From NCBI GenBank assembly GCA_017428025.1, contig JAFRRO010000091.1, positions 1 to 64,000 of the forward strand: a DNA stretch of 64,000 nt, read 5' to 3'. The stretch's first letter is position 1. The number at the start of each line of letters is the position of its first letter. The notes beneath the pieces are model-generated. The model saw only the letters and a program-made list of their open reading frames with translations. It searched no databases and was not told the DNA's origin. This document shows positions 25,710 to 35,395 of the stretch, one piece after another. This stretch comes from Clostridia bacterium. Lineage in GTDB: Bacteria; Bacillota; Clostridia; Christensenellales; CAG-138. The translations under genes and the position numbers were made by a program.

Positions 25710-26945
25710 ATGGAATACAACGGTTATCAATACGGATATGAACAGCCGAAAAAGACAAAGCGTTCGGTCGGCATGGCAATTTTGCTTGCCTGCACGGCGA
25801 TGGCGGTCGTCATCGGACTGTTTGCGGGCGTGCTGATCGTCAACCGCACGATCGATTCGCGCACGAAGACCGCGGAACAGCCGGCGATCTCGGCGTCCGT
25901 CACGGCGACGCCCGCATCCGAAGCGACCGGCACGGCGCTGAACGTCACGCATGCCGAAAACGCGCAGACGTCGACCGGCTTTGCCTATGACGGACAGTAT
26001 ACCCGCGCACAGGTCGTGGAGATCTGCGCGCCGAGCGTCGTCGGCATCGACTGCATCTTCAAACAGACGGTTTCCTACTGGGGACGCGCGCAGACATATG
26101 AGGTGCCCGGCAGCGGCAGCGGCGTCGTCCTGACGGCGGACGGCTATATCGCCACCTGCGCGCACGTCGTCGAAGGCGCAAAGTCGATCAAGGTGACGCT
26201 GAACGACGACACGAGCTACGACGCTTCGATCGTCGGCACCGACACGCGCAACGACATTGCGATCATCAAGATCGACGCGCAGAACCTGACGCCCGCCGCA
26301 CTCGGCGACAGCGAAATGCTGACCGTCGGCGAGGACGTGATCGCGATCGGCAATCCTCTGGGCGAGCTGCGCGGCACGGCGACCAGCGGCATCATCTCCG
26401 CGGTGCGCCGCACGGTCGCGGTTGAAGGCAACGAGATGGAGCTGGTGCAGACCGACGCCGCCATCAGCCCGGGCAATTCGGGCGGCGGACTGTTCAATGC
26501 GTCCGGCAAGCTGATCGGCATTGTCAACGCCAAGGTTTCCGACTCGGACGCCGAAGGGCTCGGCTTTGCGATTCCGGTAAACAATGTGCTCAAAGAGATC
26601 AACGACCTTCTGAGCTACGGCTACGTGACCGGCCGCGCGTACCTCGGCGTATACACGCAGAACGTGACGCTGCGCAGCGATTACGGCTACTTCTTCTCGA
26701 GCGGCACGCCCTGCGTCCAGATTGCGGACGTCGTCAAGGACAGCGCCGCGGATCAGGCGGGACTCAAAACGGGCGATCTGATTCTGGCGGTCGACGATCA
26801 CGAGATCACCTCGAACAGCGACCTGACCGACGCCATCGCGCGCTACAACGCGGGCGACACCGCGACGTTTACGATCCAGCGTGACGGCAGCAAGCAGAGC
26901 GTCAGCGTCACCTTCGGCGAATACGCGCCGGGCCGGACCGACTGA
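25710..26945 (+). CDS. HtrA/DegP-type serine protease with PDZ domain
   Basis: A 411-residue membrane-anchored protease. A short cytoplasmic N-terminus rich in Tyr is followed by a membrane helix (MAILLACTAMAVVIGLFAGVL), a Thr/Ala linker, the trypsin-like domain and one PDZ domain. The catalytic triad is His152 (ATCAHVV), Asp182 (TRNDIAII) and Ser257 (SPGNSGGG). The PDZ domain starts near residue 320 (VKDSAADQAGLKTGDLILAV). HtrA proteins remove misfolded exported proteins. AAAGGAGG precedes the ATG at 25710. It stands alone, followed by a terminator. Confidence 0.93.
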   Translation: MEYNGYQYGYEQPKKTKRSVGMAILLACTAMAVVIGLFAGVLIVNRTIDSRTKTAEQPAISASVTATPASEATGTALNVTHAENAQTSTGFAYDGQYTRAQVVEICAPSVVGIDCIFKQTVSYWGRAQTYEVPGSGSGVVLTADGYIATCAHVVEGAKSIKVTLNDDTSYDASIVGTDTRNDIAIIKIDAQNLTPAALGDSEMLTVGEDVIAIGNPLGELRGTATSGIISAVRRTVAVEGNEMELVQTDAAISPGNSGGGLFNASGKLIGIVNAKVSDSDAEGLGFAIPVNNVLKEINDLLSYGYVTGRAYLGVYTQNVTLRSDYGYFFSSGTPCVQIADVVKDSAADQAGLKTGDLILAVDDHEITSNSDLTDAIARYNAGDTATFTIQRDGSKQSVSVTFGEYAPGRTD

Positions 26946-26956
26946 ACGCCGGACAC

Positions 26957-26984
26957 AAGGGGGCTTTGAAAGCCCCTTTTTTTA
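26957..26984. terminator. Terminator after htrA
   Basis: AAGGGGGCTTT pairs with AAAGCCCCTTTT around a single G, followed by a T run. It abuts the stop codon of the convergent gene. Confidence 0.8.
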
Positions 26985-27755
26985 TTCGGTTTTGATCCAG
27001 TATCCGTTGCCGTCCGCGCCGCGCAGAAAGCGGGAGAAGCCGAAAAGCGCGCGCGGCGGACGCGGGGCGGCGTGTCCGCGGACGGCAAGGATGCGCGTAC
27101 GCAGTCCGTTCGGACCGGTCCAGAACCCCTCGTAGTGCGGCAGAATGTCCGCGCCGTCGACATAGCGCCACTTCGCGCGCGGAAAGACCTGCGGAAACAG
27201 ATCGATCCCGGCGCCTTCGTCCGAATCCATATCCCCTTTTTGCACCATGCTATCCGCAGGGACAACCGGCGCGTCGCATTGCGCATAGAACGCATCGGCG
27301 CGCGTCAACAGCAGCGAGAACTGCGCGGCGCGTTCCGCACTCTCGTCCACCGTGTCGACCGGCACGGAATCTGCAGACGGTTCGGGCATTTTCGGCATCG
27401 GCTCCGGCTCGGGTTCCGGCAACGCTTCGTCCGGTTCCGGCACAGGCGCTGTGGCGGGCGGCTCGGTTGTTATGGTGCAAATTTGGGACAAGCGGGACCG
27501 GCAGCAGGCGAGCGACGGCGCGCCGGGGGCAGCGGCAAAGGCAACGGGCTGTCCTTCGCGCATGCCGAGCACGGCGAAAGCATCGGCAAGGAACGCTTCG
27601 CCGTCCGCATCAAAGGGCAGCGCGTCCGCATCGGAAAGCAGCGTCCAGTCCGCCTGCAGCGGCGCGTTCAGCTGCAGCGAAACGCGCCCGTCGTCGCATC
27701 GCGCAAGCCCGATCGGGCATTCATTCCGGTCGCGCACGATCCAGTAAGAAAGCAT
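26982..27755 (-). CDS. Unknown protein with Pro/Glu-rich linker, 257 residues
   Basis: A soluble protein in three parts. The N-terminal ~85 residues (MLSYWIVRDRNECPIGLARC and on) are followed by an acidic linker of PEPEPEP type (about 95-130) and a C-terminal domain with DGADILPHYEGFW and ARFLRGADGNGYWIKTE-like ends (here FGFSRFLRGADGNGYWIKTE). I have no family name for it. GAGGTG lies 7 bases upstream of the ATG at 27755. It is divergent from uppP and convergent with htrA. The layout, two domains on a charged linker, suggests a structural or adaptor role, which is inference. Confidence 0.7.
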   Translation of the reverse strand: MLSYWIVRDRNECPIGLARCDDGRVSLQLNAPLQADWTLLSDADALPFDADGEAFLADAFAVLGMREGQPVAFAAAPGAPSLACCRSRLSQICTITTEPPATAPVPEPDEALPEPEPEPMPKMPEPSADSVPVDTVDESAERAAQFSLLLTRADAFYAQCDAPVVPADSMVQKGDMDSDEGAGIDLFPQVFPRAKWRYVDGADILPHYEGFWTGPNGLRTRILAVRGHAAPRPPRALFGFSRFLRGADGNGYWIKTE

Positions 27756-27772
27756 GAAATCACCTCGGACTA

Positions 27773-27801
27773 TTGTATTTTCGGACATTTCATAGTATGA
27801 T
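27773..27801 (+). promoter_or_regulatory. Promoter of the uppP-rqcP-ispDF-uvrA run
   Basis: TTGTAT (27773-27778), a 17-base spacer and TATGAT (27796-27801), 29 bases before the uppP start. Confidence 0.6.
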
Positions 27802-27829
27802 ACAATTAGAGAATTATCGGAGGTTCATC

Positions 27830-28681
27830 ATGGTATTTCTGATTGCATTGCTGTTGGGGCTCGTGCAGGGGCTCTGTGAGTTCCTGCCGGTGTCGAGCTC
27901 CGGGCATTTGTTTCTCGTTGCAAAGCTCACACAGGGCGCGGTCAATGAGGATTATTTCGGTTCGTTCTTCACGGTCATGCTGCATGTGGCGACGCTGATC
28001 GCGGTCATTTTCGTCTATCGCGAACAGGTCCTGTCGATCCTGAGACGCCCGCTGCAGAAGCTGACGCTGCACCTGATCATTGCGACGCTGCCGACGGTCG
28101 TGTTCGCGCTGATCCTCAAAAAGTGGGATGCGCTCGACGCGTGGCTCGAAGCGGGGAATTTCCTCGGCTTCAGCTTCCTGCTGACGACCGTTTTTCTGAC
28201 GGTGAGCGAGCTGCTTTCGCGCCGCCGCAAGCCGAGAAAGTCGCTCGCCACGATGCGCTGGACCGACGCGCTGGCGATCGGCGGGATGCAGGCGATCGGC
28301 GTTCTGCCGGGCGTTTCGCGTTCCGGCTCCACGATCGCGGGCGCGCTGACCTGCGGGCTCGACCGTAAGAGCGCGGCGGACTTCTCGTTTTTGATGTCGA
28401 TTCCGGCGATCCTCGGCGGACTCGTTCTGGAGGTTCTGAAGCTCGTCAAAAACCCGCAGGCGCTCGAAAGCATCATGACGCTTCCGTACTGGGGCGCAAT
28501 GCTCATCGCCATGCTGGCGGCGGCGATCTCCGGCTACTTCGCGGTGCGCTTCATGATCCGGCTCGTCACCAAGAAGGGACTTCTGGGCTTTGCGATCTAC
28601 ACCGGCGTGCTCGGCGTCGTCGTGATCCTGCTGCAGGTGTTCCGGCTCATGGGATTCGGCTTTACGCCGTTCGGAGGTTAA
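27830..28681 (+). CDS. uppP: Undecaprenyl-diphosphatase (BacA/UppP)
   Basis: A 283-residue membrane enzyme that dephosphorylates undecaprenyl diphosphate, recycling the lipid carrier for cell wall synthesis; it also gives bacitracin tolerance. Both BacA signatures are present: GLVQGLCEFLPVSSSGHL at the start and GVLPGVSRSGSTIAGAL near residue 165. About seven to eight membrane helices are visible. GGAGG lies 6 bases before the ATG at 27830. The gene is followed after one base by rqcP, so the four-gene run is one operon. Confidence 0.95.
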   Translation: MVFLIALLLGLVQGLCEFLPVSSSGHLFLVAKLTQGAVNEDYFGSFFTVMLHVATLIAVIFVYREQVLSILRRPLQKLTLHLIIATLPTVVFALILKKWDALDAWLEAGNFLGFSFLLTTVFLTVSELLSRRRKPRKSLATMRWTDALAIGGMQAIGVLPGVSRSGSTIAGALTCGLDRKSAADFSFLMSIPAILGGLVLEVLKLVKNPQALESIMTLPYWGAMLIAMLAAAISGYFAVRFMIRLVTKKGLLGFAIYTGVLGVVVILLQVFRLMGFGFTPFGG

Positions 28682-28682
28682 G

Positions 28683-28934
28683 ATGCGGCTCGATAAGTGG
28701 TTAAAGGTTTCGCGCATCATCAAGCGCCGTACCGTCGCAAACGAGGCGGCGGGCGCGGGGCGCGTCTCGATCAACGGCATGGTGGCAAAGCCCGCAAGCG
28801 AAGTCAAGCCGGGCGATACGGTCGATATCCTGCTCGGCGGCAAGCACATGCTCTGCCGCGTCGAAAAGACGCCGGAGGTCGTCCGCAAGGAGGACGCCGA
28901 TTCCCTGTACACCGTTCTTTCGGGGGAAGCATGA
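28683..28934 (+). CDS. rqcP: S4-domain RNA-binding protein of the RqcP/Hsp15 type
   Basis: An 83-residue S4 protein (MRLDKWLKVSRIIKRRTVAN, then GRVSINGMVAKPASEVKPGD). RqcP (YabO) helps RqcH add alanine tails to stalled nascent chains on 50S subunits. Length and the RLDKWL start match the family. It begins one base after the uppP stop and its own stop overlaps the ispDF start (ATGA). Confidence 0.9.
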   Translation: MRLDKWLKVSRIIKRRTVANEAAGAGRVSINGMVAKPASEVKPGDTVDILLGGKHMLCRVEKTPEVVRKEDADSLYTVLSGEA

Positions 28935-30037
28935 GCGCTGTCGGGATTCTGCTCTGCGCCGGCACGTCCGCGCGCATGGGCTTCGATAAACTGAATACGC
29001 CGCTGTACGGCAAGACCGCGATCGAGCGCTCGATGGACGCGCTCGTGGCGGGCGGCTGCGATTCGCTCGTATTCGTGGTCGGCGGCGCAAGCGAACGGAC
29101 CGTTAAGAGCCTTTCCGTGCCCGTGCCGTTTTCCGTCGTACCGGGCGGCGAACAGCGTACCGACTCGGTGCGAAACGGTCTTTCCGCCGCGTCCGGCGAC
29201 GTCGCGGTCATCCACGACGCGGCGCGCTGCTTCGTCAGCCCCGCGACCGTCATGGCAAGCATCGAATCGGCGACGGCGTTCGGCTCGGGCGTCACGGCGA
29301 TCCCCGTGACCGATACGGTCATGCAGGTGAGGAACGGCACGGTCGAAACGCTCGACCGCGATACGCTTTTCCGCATGCAGACGCCGCAGTCGTTCCGTCT
29401 TACGGAGATCCGCGCGGCGTACGGGACCGGCGCATATGCCACCGACGACGCGACGCTGTACGCAAGGACGTTCGGTTCGGTGCGGTTCGTCCCCGGCAGC
29501 GAGGACAACCGCAAGCTGACCGCGGCTTCGGACTGGGCGTGGGCGCTTTCTCGGCTGTGTCCGCCGACGTACGGGATCGGATTCGACACGCACCGGCTCG
29601 TCGAAGGGCGCAAGCTCATCCTGGGCGGCGTGGAGATTCCGTTCGAAAAGGGACTTTTGGGGCACTCCGACGCCGACGTGCTGCTGCACGCGATCATGGA
29701 CGCGATCCTGGGATCGCTGAAGCTCGGGGACATCGGCAAGCTTTTCCCGGACACGGATCCGCAGTATGCCGGGATCTCAAGCCGCGTTCTGCTCCGCAAG
29801 GTCAACGAGTTGGTGCAAAAACGGGACATGGTCGTCGGACACGTCGACGCGACGGTCATCTGCGAGCGTCCGAAACTTGCGCCGTACCGGGACGCGATCG
29901 CGCGTACAATTGCGGAGGATCTCGGCATTTCGCCGGACGCGGTCTCGGTCAAGGCAACGACGACGGAAGGAATGAACGACGAGGGGAAGGGCCTGTGCAT
30001 CTCGGCGCAGGCGATCGTCTCGGTCTGTCGCAGATAA
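28931..30037 (+). CDS. ispDF: Bifunctional IspD-IspF (MEP cytidylyltransferase and cyclodiphosphate synthase)
   Basis: A 368-residue fusion. The IspD half (1 to about 210) has [31 protein letters not shown] and the AVPVTDT-like [11 protein letters not shown]. It joins CTP to methylerythritol phosphate. The IspF half (from [20 protein letters not shown]) has the zinc-binding [20 protein letters not shown] and the [12 protein letters not shown] end. It makes MECDP. The two act on either side of IspE, encoded at 21962. Start 28931 overlaps the rqcP stop (ATGA). Confidence 0.94.
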   Translation: MSAVGILLCAGTSARMGFDKLNTPLYGKTAIERSMDALVAGGCDSLVFVVGGASERTVKSLSVPVPFSVVPGGEQRTDSVRNGLSAASGDVAVIHDAARCFVSPATVMASIESATAFGSGVTAIPVTDTVMQVRNGTVETLDRDTLFRMQTPQSFRLTEIRAAYGTGAYATDDATLYARTFGSVRFVPGSEDNRKLTAASDWAWALSRLCPPTYGIGFDTHRLVEGRKLILGGVEIPFEKGLLGHSDADVLLHAIMDAILGSLKLGDIGKLFPDTDPQYAGISSRVLLRKVNELVQKRDMVVGHVDATVICERPKLAPYRDAIARTIAEDLGISPDAVSVKATTTEGMNDEGKGLCISAQAIVSVCRR

Positions 30038-30038
30038 T

Positions 30039-32873
30039 ATGGAACGAAAAGATCAGGACCTTTGCATCTACGGCGCAAGGGAACACAACCTCAAAAACAT
30101 CGATCTCGTGATCCCGCGCAACAAGCTCGTGGTGATGACGGGCGTTTCCGGTTCCGGCAAGTCGAGCCTCGCGTTTGACACGATCTACGCGGAGGGACAG
30201 CGGCGCTATGTCGAGAGCCTTTCTTCGTATGCGCGCATGTTCATCGGACAGATGGACAAGCCGGACGTGGATCGCATCGACGGACTTTCGCCCGCAATCT
30301 CGATCGACCAAAAGAGCACGGGGCACAACCCGCGTTCGACGGTCGGCACGGTCACGGAGATCTACGACTATCTGCGCCTTCTGTACGCGCGCTGCGGCAT
30401 TCCGCACTGTCCGAACTGCGGCCGCGTGATCGAACGCCAGTCGATCGACACGATCGTGGATCAGATCACGGCGCTGCCGAAGGGAACGCGGATGCAGATC
30501 ATCGCGCCGTGCGTGCGCGGCAGAAAGGGCGAGCATCAGAAGGTCCTCGAACGCCTGCAGCGCGAGGGCTATGTGCGCGTGCGCATCGACGGCGAGGTGT
30601 ATCCGATCGAGGAAGCGCCCGCTCTGGACAAGCAGAAAAAGCATACGATCGAGGCGGTCATCGATCGCATCGTTTTGAAGGATGGCGTCGAAAGCCGTCT
30701 CACCGAATCGCTGGAACACGCGTTCAAGCTCGGACAGAACCTTGCGATCGTCGCGGTGCAGGACGGCGAGGAGATGCTCTTCTCGCAGAACTACGCCTGT
30801 CCGGACTGCGGCATCGCGCTGGAGGAGCTTGCGCCGCGCGCGTTCTCGTTCAACAATCCGTTCGGCGCCTGCCCGACGTGTCTGGGCCTCGGCGAACAGC
30901 TGAAGATCGATCCGACGCTCGTGGTGCCGGACGAAACGCTGTCGCTCAACGACGGCGCGATCAAGGCGCCCGGCTGGAAAAGCGGCAACAACAACGTTTT
31001 CTCCGACATGTATTACGAAGCGATCGCGCGGCACTTCGGCTTTACGATGGATACGCCGTTCTGCGACATGCCGAAGGCGGGACGCGACGCGCTTCTGTAC
31101 GGCACGAAGGAAAAGATGGAGGTGCAGTACGAGCGCAGCTACGGCGGCGGACACTTCCTGTCGACGTTCGAGGGCATCGTGCCGAACATGGAACGGCGCT
31201 ACCGCGAATCGCAGAGCGACTGGGCGAAGGCGGACATCGAAAGCTATATGGCGCACATCCCGTGCCCCGACTGCAAGGGCAAGCGCTTAAAGCCCACGTC
31301 GCTGGCGGTCACCGTCGGCGGGAAGAACATCTCCGAGCTTTGCGAAATGAACGTGAAGCAGTCGCGGGAATTTTTGCGCAGCCTCGTTCTGACGCCGATG
31401 CAGCGGACGATCGCCGCGGCGATCCTCAAGGAGCTTGACGCGCGGCTCGGCTTTCTCGTCAACGTCGGTCTCAACTACCTGACGCTCTCCCGCGCGGCGG
31501 CGACGCTGTCCGGCGGCGAGAGCCAGCGCATCCGGCTTGCAACGCAGATCGGCAGCGGGCTCGTCGGCGTGCTCTATATCCTGGATGAACCGTCGATCGG
31601 TCTGCATCAGCGCGACAACGCAAAGCTGCTCGAAACGCTCAAGGGGCTGCGCGATCTCGGCAACACGCTGATCGTCGTCGAGCACGACGAGGAGACGATG
31701 CGCAACGCCGATTTCATCGTGGACATCGGTCCCAGAGCCGGTGTGCACGGCGGCGAAGTCATCGTCGCGGGAACGCCGGATGAGGTCATGGCGTGCGAAA
31801 CCTCCCTGACCGGTCAGTACCTGAGTCAAAAACGCACCATCCCCGTCCCCGAACGGCGGCGGGCGGGCAGCGGACAGAAGCTTGTCGTGCGCGGCGCGCG
31901 GGCGAACAACCTCAAGAATATCACGGTCGAGTTTCCGCTCGGCAAGTTCATCTGCGTAACCGGCGTGTCCGGCTCGGGCAAATCGTCGCTTGTCAACGAG
32001 ATCCTGAAAAAGCGCCTGCTGCACGATCTGAACCGCGCGAAGGTCCGTCCGAAGGACCATGACGGCATCGACGGCATCGAATATCTCAACAAGATCATCG
32101 ACATCGACCAAAGCCCGATCGGACGCACACCGCGCTCGAATCCCGCAACCTACACGGGGCTCTTCGATCTCATCCGCGCGCTGTACGCGACCACGCCGGA
32201 CGCGAAGCTTCGCGGCTATACAAGCGGGCGGTTCAGCTTCAACGTCAAGGGCGGACGGTGCGAGGCGTGCAAGGGCGACGGCATCGTCAAGATCGAAATG
32301 CACTTTCTGCCGGACGTCTACGTGCCGTGCGAGGTCTGCCACGGACGGCGCTACAACCGCGAGACCTTGGAGGTGCGCTACAAGGGCAAGAACATCTACG
32401 ACGTGCTCGAAATGACGGTCGAGGAGGCGCTGCCGTTCTTCGCGCAGCACAGCAAGATCAAAAACATCCTGCAAACGCTCGACGACGTGGGCCTCGGCTA
32501 CATCAAGCTCGGACAGCCTTCCACCACGCTCTCCGGCGGCGAAGCGCAGCGCATCAAGCTCGCGACGGAGCTTTCGAGACGCGACACCGGCCGCACGCTC
32601 TACGTGCTCGACGAGCCGACGACGGGGCTGCACACGCACGACGTGAAGCGGCTTCTGGAGATTCTGAACCGCCTCGCCGACTCCGGCAGCACGGTCATCG
32701 TGATCGAACATAACCTCGACGTCATCAAGACCGCGGATTGGATCATCGACCTCGGTCCCGAGGGCGGCGACGAGGGCGGCACCGTACTCGCGACCGGCAC
32801 GCCGGAAGAGATCGCCGCGTGCGAGCAGAGCTACACCGGACAGTTCCTAAAGCGCGAACTCGGATTGAAATAA
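30039..32873 (+). CDS. uvrA: Excinuclease ABC subunit A
   Basis: A 944-residue DNA damage sensor of nucleotide excision repair. It has two ABC ATPase modules: Walker [15 protein letters not shown] near residue 35 and [13 protein letters not shown] near 640, and signatures [18 protein letters not shown] and [18 protein letters not shown]. The zinc modules are seen as [23 protein letters not shown] and the [20 protein letters not shown] finger. Length is standard. It starts one base after ispDF, and its stop overlaps the next start (TAATG). Confidence 0.97.
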   Translation: MERKDQDLCIYGAREHNLKNIDLVIPRNKLVVMTGVSGSGKSSLAFDTIYAEGQRRYVESLSSYARMFIGQMDKPDVDRIDGLSPAISIDQKSTGHNPRSTVGTVTEIYDYLRLLYARCGIPHCPNCGRVIERQSIDTIVDQITALPKGTRMQIIAPCVRGRKGEHQKVLERLQREGYVRVRIDGEVYPIEEAPALDKQKKHTIEAVIDRIVLKDGVESRLTESLEHAFKLGQNLAIVAVQDGEEMLFSQNYACPDCGIALEELAPRAFSFNNPFGACPTCLGLGEQLKIDPTLVVPDETLSLNDGAIKAPGWKSGNNNVFSDMYYEAIARHFGFTMDTPFCDMPKAGRDALLYGTKEKMEVQYERSYGGGHFLSTFEGIVPNMERRYRESQSDWAKADIESYMAHIPCPDCKGKRLKPTSLAVTVGGKNISELCEMNVKQSREFLRSLVLTPMQRTIAAAILKELDARLGFLVNVGLNYLTLSRAAATLSGGESQRIRLATQIGSGLVGVLYILDEPSIGLHQRDNAKLLETLKGLRDLGNTLIVVEHDEETMRNADFIVDIGPRAGVHGGEVIVAGTPDEVMACETSLTGQYLSQKRTIPVPERRRAGSGQKLVVRGARANNLKNITVEFPLGKFICVTGVSGSGKSSLVNEILKKRLLHDLNRAKVRPKDHDGIDGIEYLNKIIDIDQSPIGRTPRSNPATYTGLFDLIRALYATTPDAKLRGYTSGRFSFNVKGGRCEACKGDGIVKIEMHFLPDVYVPCEVCHGRRYNRETLEVRYKGKNIYDVLEMTVEEALPFFAQHSKIKNILQTLDDVGLGYIKLGQPSTTLSGGEAQRIKLATELSRRDTGRTLYVLDEPTTGLHTHDVKRLLEILNRLADSGSTVIVIEHNLDVIKTADWIIDLGPEGGDEGGTVLATGTPEEIAACEQSYTGQFLKRELGLK

Positions 32874-33217
32874 TGGACAGGTTAACCGGTGTTTCAAAGA
32901 TTCTGCGAAAGAACATGACCAGAGAGGAACGGCATCTTTGGTATGATTTTCTGAAGGATCTTCCGCTGACGGTCAACCGGTAAAAAGTGCTTGGCAGGTA
33001 TATCGTCGATTTCTTTATCGCGTCGAAAAAGACGGTGATTGAGCTGGACGGTACGCAGCATTTTCAGGGCGAAGGACCCGAGCGCGACCGGGTGCGTGAT
33101 CAATGGTTTCAAGCGAACGGGATTACCGTTCTGCGGTACACCAATCTGCAGATCAACAGGGAATTTGACGCTGTTTGTCTGGATATTCTGAGACATCTCG
33201 GATTGTCGCAGCCGTGA
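32873..33217 (+). pseudogene. DUF559 endonuclease-like protein with an in-frame ochre codon
   Basis: Two in-frame halves together match a DUF559 protein of about 114 residues. The first ends LWYDFLKDLPLTVNR and the second starts KVLGRYIVDFFIASKKTVIELDGTQHFQ and ends RYTNLQI. The TAA at 32981-32983 stands where the family has Gln in R-Q-K, so a CAA to TAA change explains it. DUF559 is a restriction-endonuclease-like (VSR-type) fold of unknown role. The start overlaps the uvrA stop. Base use does not differ strongly from uvrA, so the mutation is probably recent. Confidence 0.75.
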
Positions 33218-33346
33218 CCTCCTCATCAGTCACCTGACGGTGACAGCTTCTCCACCCTCTTCGAGGGGGCGAAGCCTCCGGATAAGCGAACCCAAAAGCC
33301 TTCCCCTTGATGGGGAAGGGGGACCGCTTGCGGTGGATGAGGTGTG
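33217..33346. repeat. Paired inverted copies of the two-hairpin intergenic repeat (R2)
   Basis: The left copy (33217-33283) reads CTCATCAGTCACCTGACGG then CACCCTCTTCGAGGGGG. The right copy (33290-33346) reads GCCTTCCCCTTGATGGGGAA, then CCGCTTGCGGTGGATGAGGT. They face each other as at 15.2 kb and can form a long palindrome. Confidence 0.7.
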
Positions 33347-33447
33347 AACATCCGTTACGCATGTAAACATGCAGGGAAAGTTTACCGTTCTGACGCATTC
33401 CGGTCACAACCGCATGATATGCTGACCTTGTCCGAAAGGAGGAGAAC

Positions 33448-34200
33448 ATGAAAGTGATCCGCATCATCTGTATCCTGCTTGGTGCGTTTTTGGTACTGGA
33501 TACGATTCTCGTATCGTTTTTGTCGAATTATAACCTCGGTGTGATCCTTCCGGCAATCATCGGCTTGCCGCTTCTGCTGCTTGGTGCGTTTATGCACCAT
33601 ATGGACGCCGGTTTTGGGGCGTTTCTCAAATGGTTTCTGCTCTGCTGCTACGCGCTCGGCGCGGTGTTCCTGCTCGTCATGGGCATCCTGATGGGCACGG
33701 CGAGCAAGCGCGCGGACAAGGTGGACGCGGACGCGCTGATCGTACTCGGCGCCGCGGTGCACGGCGACCGCGTGACGTGGGTTCTTTCGAACCGTCTCGA
33801 CACCGCCGCGGACTGGCTCGAATCGCATCCCGACGCGCTCTGCGTCGTTTCCGGCGGGCAGGGCAGCGGCGAGACCGTCTCCGAGGCGTCGGCGATGCAA
33901 AAATATCTTGTCGGGCAGAAGGGCGTCGAACCCTCGCGCATCCTCGTCGAGGACAAAGCCGAAAGCACCAAGGAGAATTTCGAATTCAGCAAGGCCCTGA
34001 TCGAACAGACGCTCGGCAAAGACGCGAAGATCGCCTTTGTCACCACGGATTTCCACGTCTTCCGCGCGCGCCGCGTGGCGCTCAAAACCGGCATCGACGC
34101 CGAGGGCATCGCCGCGCCGGACGTCTGGTACATCCGCATCAACAACTTTTTGCGCGAGTGCGTCGGCATCACGGTCTACGCGCTCCGGGGAAATATCTGA
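33448..34200 (+). CDS. YdcF/SanA-type DUF218 membrane protein
   Basis: A 250-residue protein with two or three N-terminal membrane helices (IICILLGAFLVLDTILV, LGVILPAIIGLPLLLLGAF, FLLCCYALGAVFLLVMGIL) and a C-terminal DUF218 domain. The domain is marked by DALIVLGAAVHGDRVTWVL, CVVSGGQGSGETVSEASAM and TTDFHVFRARRVA. DUF218 proteins such as SanA and YdcF affect envelope permeability, and the exact reaction is not settled. AAAGGAGG precedes the ATG. No clear promoter was found in the 230 bases upstream beyond the repeat. Confidence 0.87.
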   Translation: MKVIRIICILLGAFLVLDTILVSFLSNYNLGVILPAIIGLPLLLLGAFMHHMDAGFGAFLKWFLLCCYALGAVFLLVMGILMGTASKRADKVDADALIVLGAAVHGDRVTWVLSNRLDTAADWLESHPDALCVVSGGQGSGETVSEASAMQKYLVGQKGVEPSRILVEDKAESTKENFEFSKALIEQTLGKDAKIAFVTTDFHVFRARRVALKTGIDAEGIAAPDVWYIRINNFLRECVGITVYALRGNI

Positions 34201-34214
34201 AAAGGAGAACGAAC

Positions 34215-34466
34215 ATGTTGGAATTCAAGTATGACACACAGCTTCTGATCGACGGACACGACCTCGACGAGGACGCGATCCGCGCGTATTTTCTGAACAA
34301 CTTCGAGGGCGACTGCCTGCTGGCGGTCGGCACCGAGGAGACGATCAAGATTCACTTCCACACCAACGAGCCGTGGAAGGTGCTCGCATACTGCTCCACG
34401 CTCGGCGAGATCTACGACATCGTCGTGGAGGATATGGATCGCCAGTCCCGCGGGCTGAAAGGCTGA
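34215..34466 (+). CDS. Small stand-alone domain resembling the middle domain of FakA/DAK-type kinases
   Basis: An 83-residue protein. The stretch FEGDCLLAVGTEETIKIHFH and TNEPWKVLAYCSTLGEIYDI closely follow the FakA central region (GDCLLVVGDEDTIKVHVHT-like), where that protein binds its FakB (DegV) partner. There is no kinase domain. AAAGGAG lies 7 bases before the ATG, and it follows the YdcF gene by 14 bases, so they are co-transcribed. It could bind DegV proteins without phosphorylating lipid, which is inference. Confidence 0.65.
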   Translation: MLEFKYDTQLLIDGHDLDEDAIRAYFLNNFEGDCLLAVGTEETIKIHFHTNEPWKVLAYCSTLGEIYDIVVEDMDRQSRGLKG

Positions 34467-34485
34467 TTGACGCCGGTTCACAAAA

Positions 34486-34519
34486 AGAGCCTTGTCCCGA
34501 AAACAGGACAAGGCTTTTG
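34486..34519 (+). terminator. Terminator with a second, similar hairpin after it
   Basis: AGCCTTGTCC (34488-34497) pairs with GGACAAGGCT (34506-34515) and a T run follows. A related hairpin, TGTCCC with GGGACA around GAAAAT, lies at 34532-34549, so the terminator appears to have been partly duplicated. Confidence 0.85.
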
Positions 34520-34556
34520 TTTTGCACGCATATGTCCCGAAAATGGGACAGGGCTG

Positions 34557-35348
34557 TTATACAAAGTCAAATCCGATCAAGCGCCCCGCTTCGGCAAAGC
34601 CGACGGCGCGGTACAGCGCGTTCGAGGCGGGATAGCTTGTGTCGGCATAGAGCATGGTGCGTTTGCCGCGTTCGTATACGTCTTGAACGACCGAACCGAC
34701 CAGCGCTTTTCCGTAGCCGTGCCCGCGGTGCTTCGCGTCCGTCACCACGTTGTTGATGTAGGCAAGGCCGTCCTCCTGCTCGGTCATCCGCAGCAGCGCA
34801 ACAGTTGTCCCGTTTATGCACCAACCGTACGCAAGCGGGCTTTCGCAGAACCGTTGACCGGCGGCAAGGCGCTCGCTTTCGGGGATCGGTTCGCGCGCCT
34901 GTTCGCCGAGCTCGGCAAGGAGCTCGCCGCAGACGGCGGGATTGAGCTGCGACGCATGCACGCGTTCGCCCTCGGCGGCAAAAACGTTCGGCTTTTCGCA
35001 CAGATACGCGGTCAGCGGCAGGCGGCGCTGCGTCGGAAACGGCAGCGCAAGCTCCAGATACCGGACAAGGCTTGCCCTTCCGATCACACCCGCAAGGTTC
35101 CTGGCTTCCCTGAGCACGCAAAGCGAGACGGCAAGCTCACAGAGCGTCTCGTCCGAAATGCCTTTTCGCGTATAGATCCACGCGGGCCGGTCCGGTCCGG
35201 TGCGCGCAAACAGCAGGTCCTTCCCGTCGGACAGGCACAGAACCTCCGGCGCGTCAAGGAGCTGCCGCAGCTTTTTGAAGGTGATCTCCTCGGCGTCGTT
35301 CGAAAACGGAAACGCCTTGGCTTCCTCCGCCGAAATGCACCGGATCAT
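34557..35348 (-). CDS. GNAT-family N-acetyltransferase
   Basis: A 263-residue protein whose C-terminal ~110 residues are a GNAT domain. INNVVTDAKHRGHGYGKALV is the acetyl-CoA-binding beta4/motif A region, followed by ADTSYPASNALYRAVGFAEA. The N-terminal half is variable and has no name I can give. The acceptor is unknown. It is the last gene of a minus-strand group with msrA, a YcxB-like protein and pepT, separated from msrA by about 47 bases. Confidence 0.82.
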   Translation of the reverse strand: MIRCISAEEAKAFPFSNDAEEITFKKLRQLLDAPEVLCLSDGKDLLFARTGPDRPAWIYTRKGISDETLCELAVSLCVLREARNLAGVIGRASLVRYLELALPFPTQRRLPLTAYLCEKPNVFAAEGERVHASQLNPAVCGELLAELGEQAREPIPESERLAAGQRFCESPLAYGWCINGTTVALLRMTEQEDGLAYINNVVTDAKHRGHGYGKALVGSVVQDVYERGKRTMLYADTSYPASNALYRAVGFAEAGRLIGFDFV

Positions 35349-35395
35349 CCGTCCGCCTCCCTTCTCCGCATCGGGACAATCGTGATTTGCACGGC

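Noticed and set aside
8972..33217. Stop-codon reassignment, because TAA falls inside two otherwise good genes (9089 and 32981)
   Set aside because: The amino acids expected at the two sites differ (Tyr and Gln), many intact genes here end in TAA, and both sites are one base from the expected codon. Simple nonsense mutation fits better.
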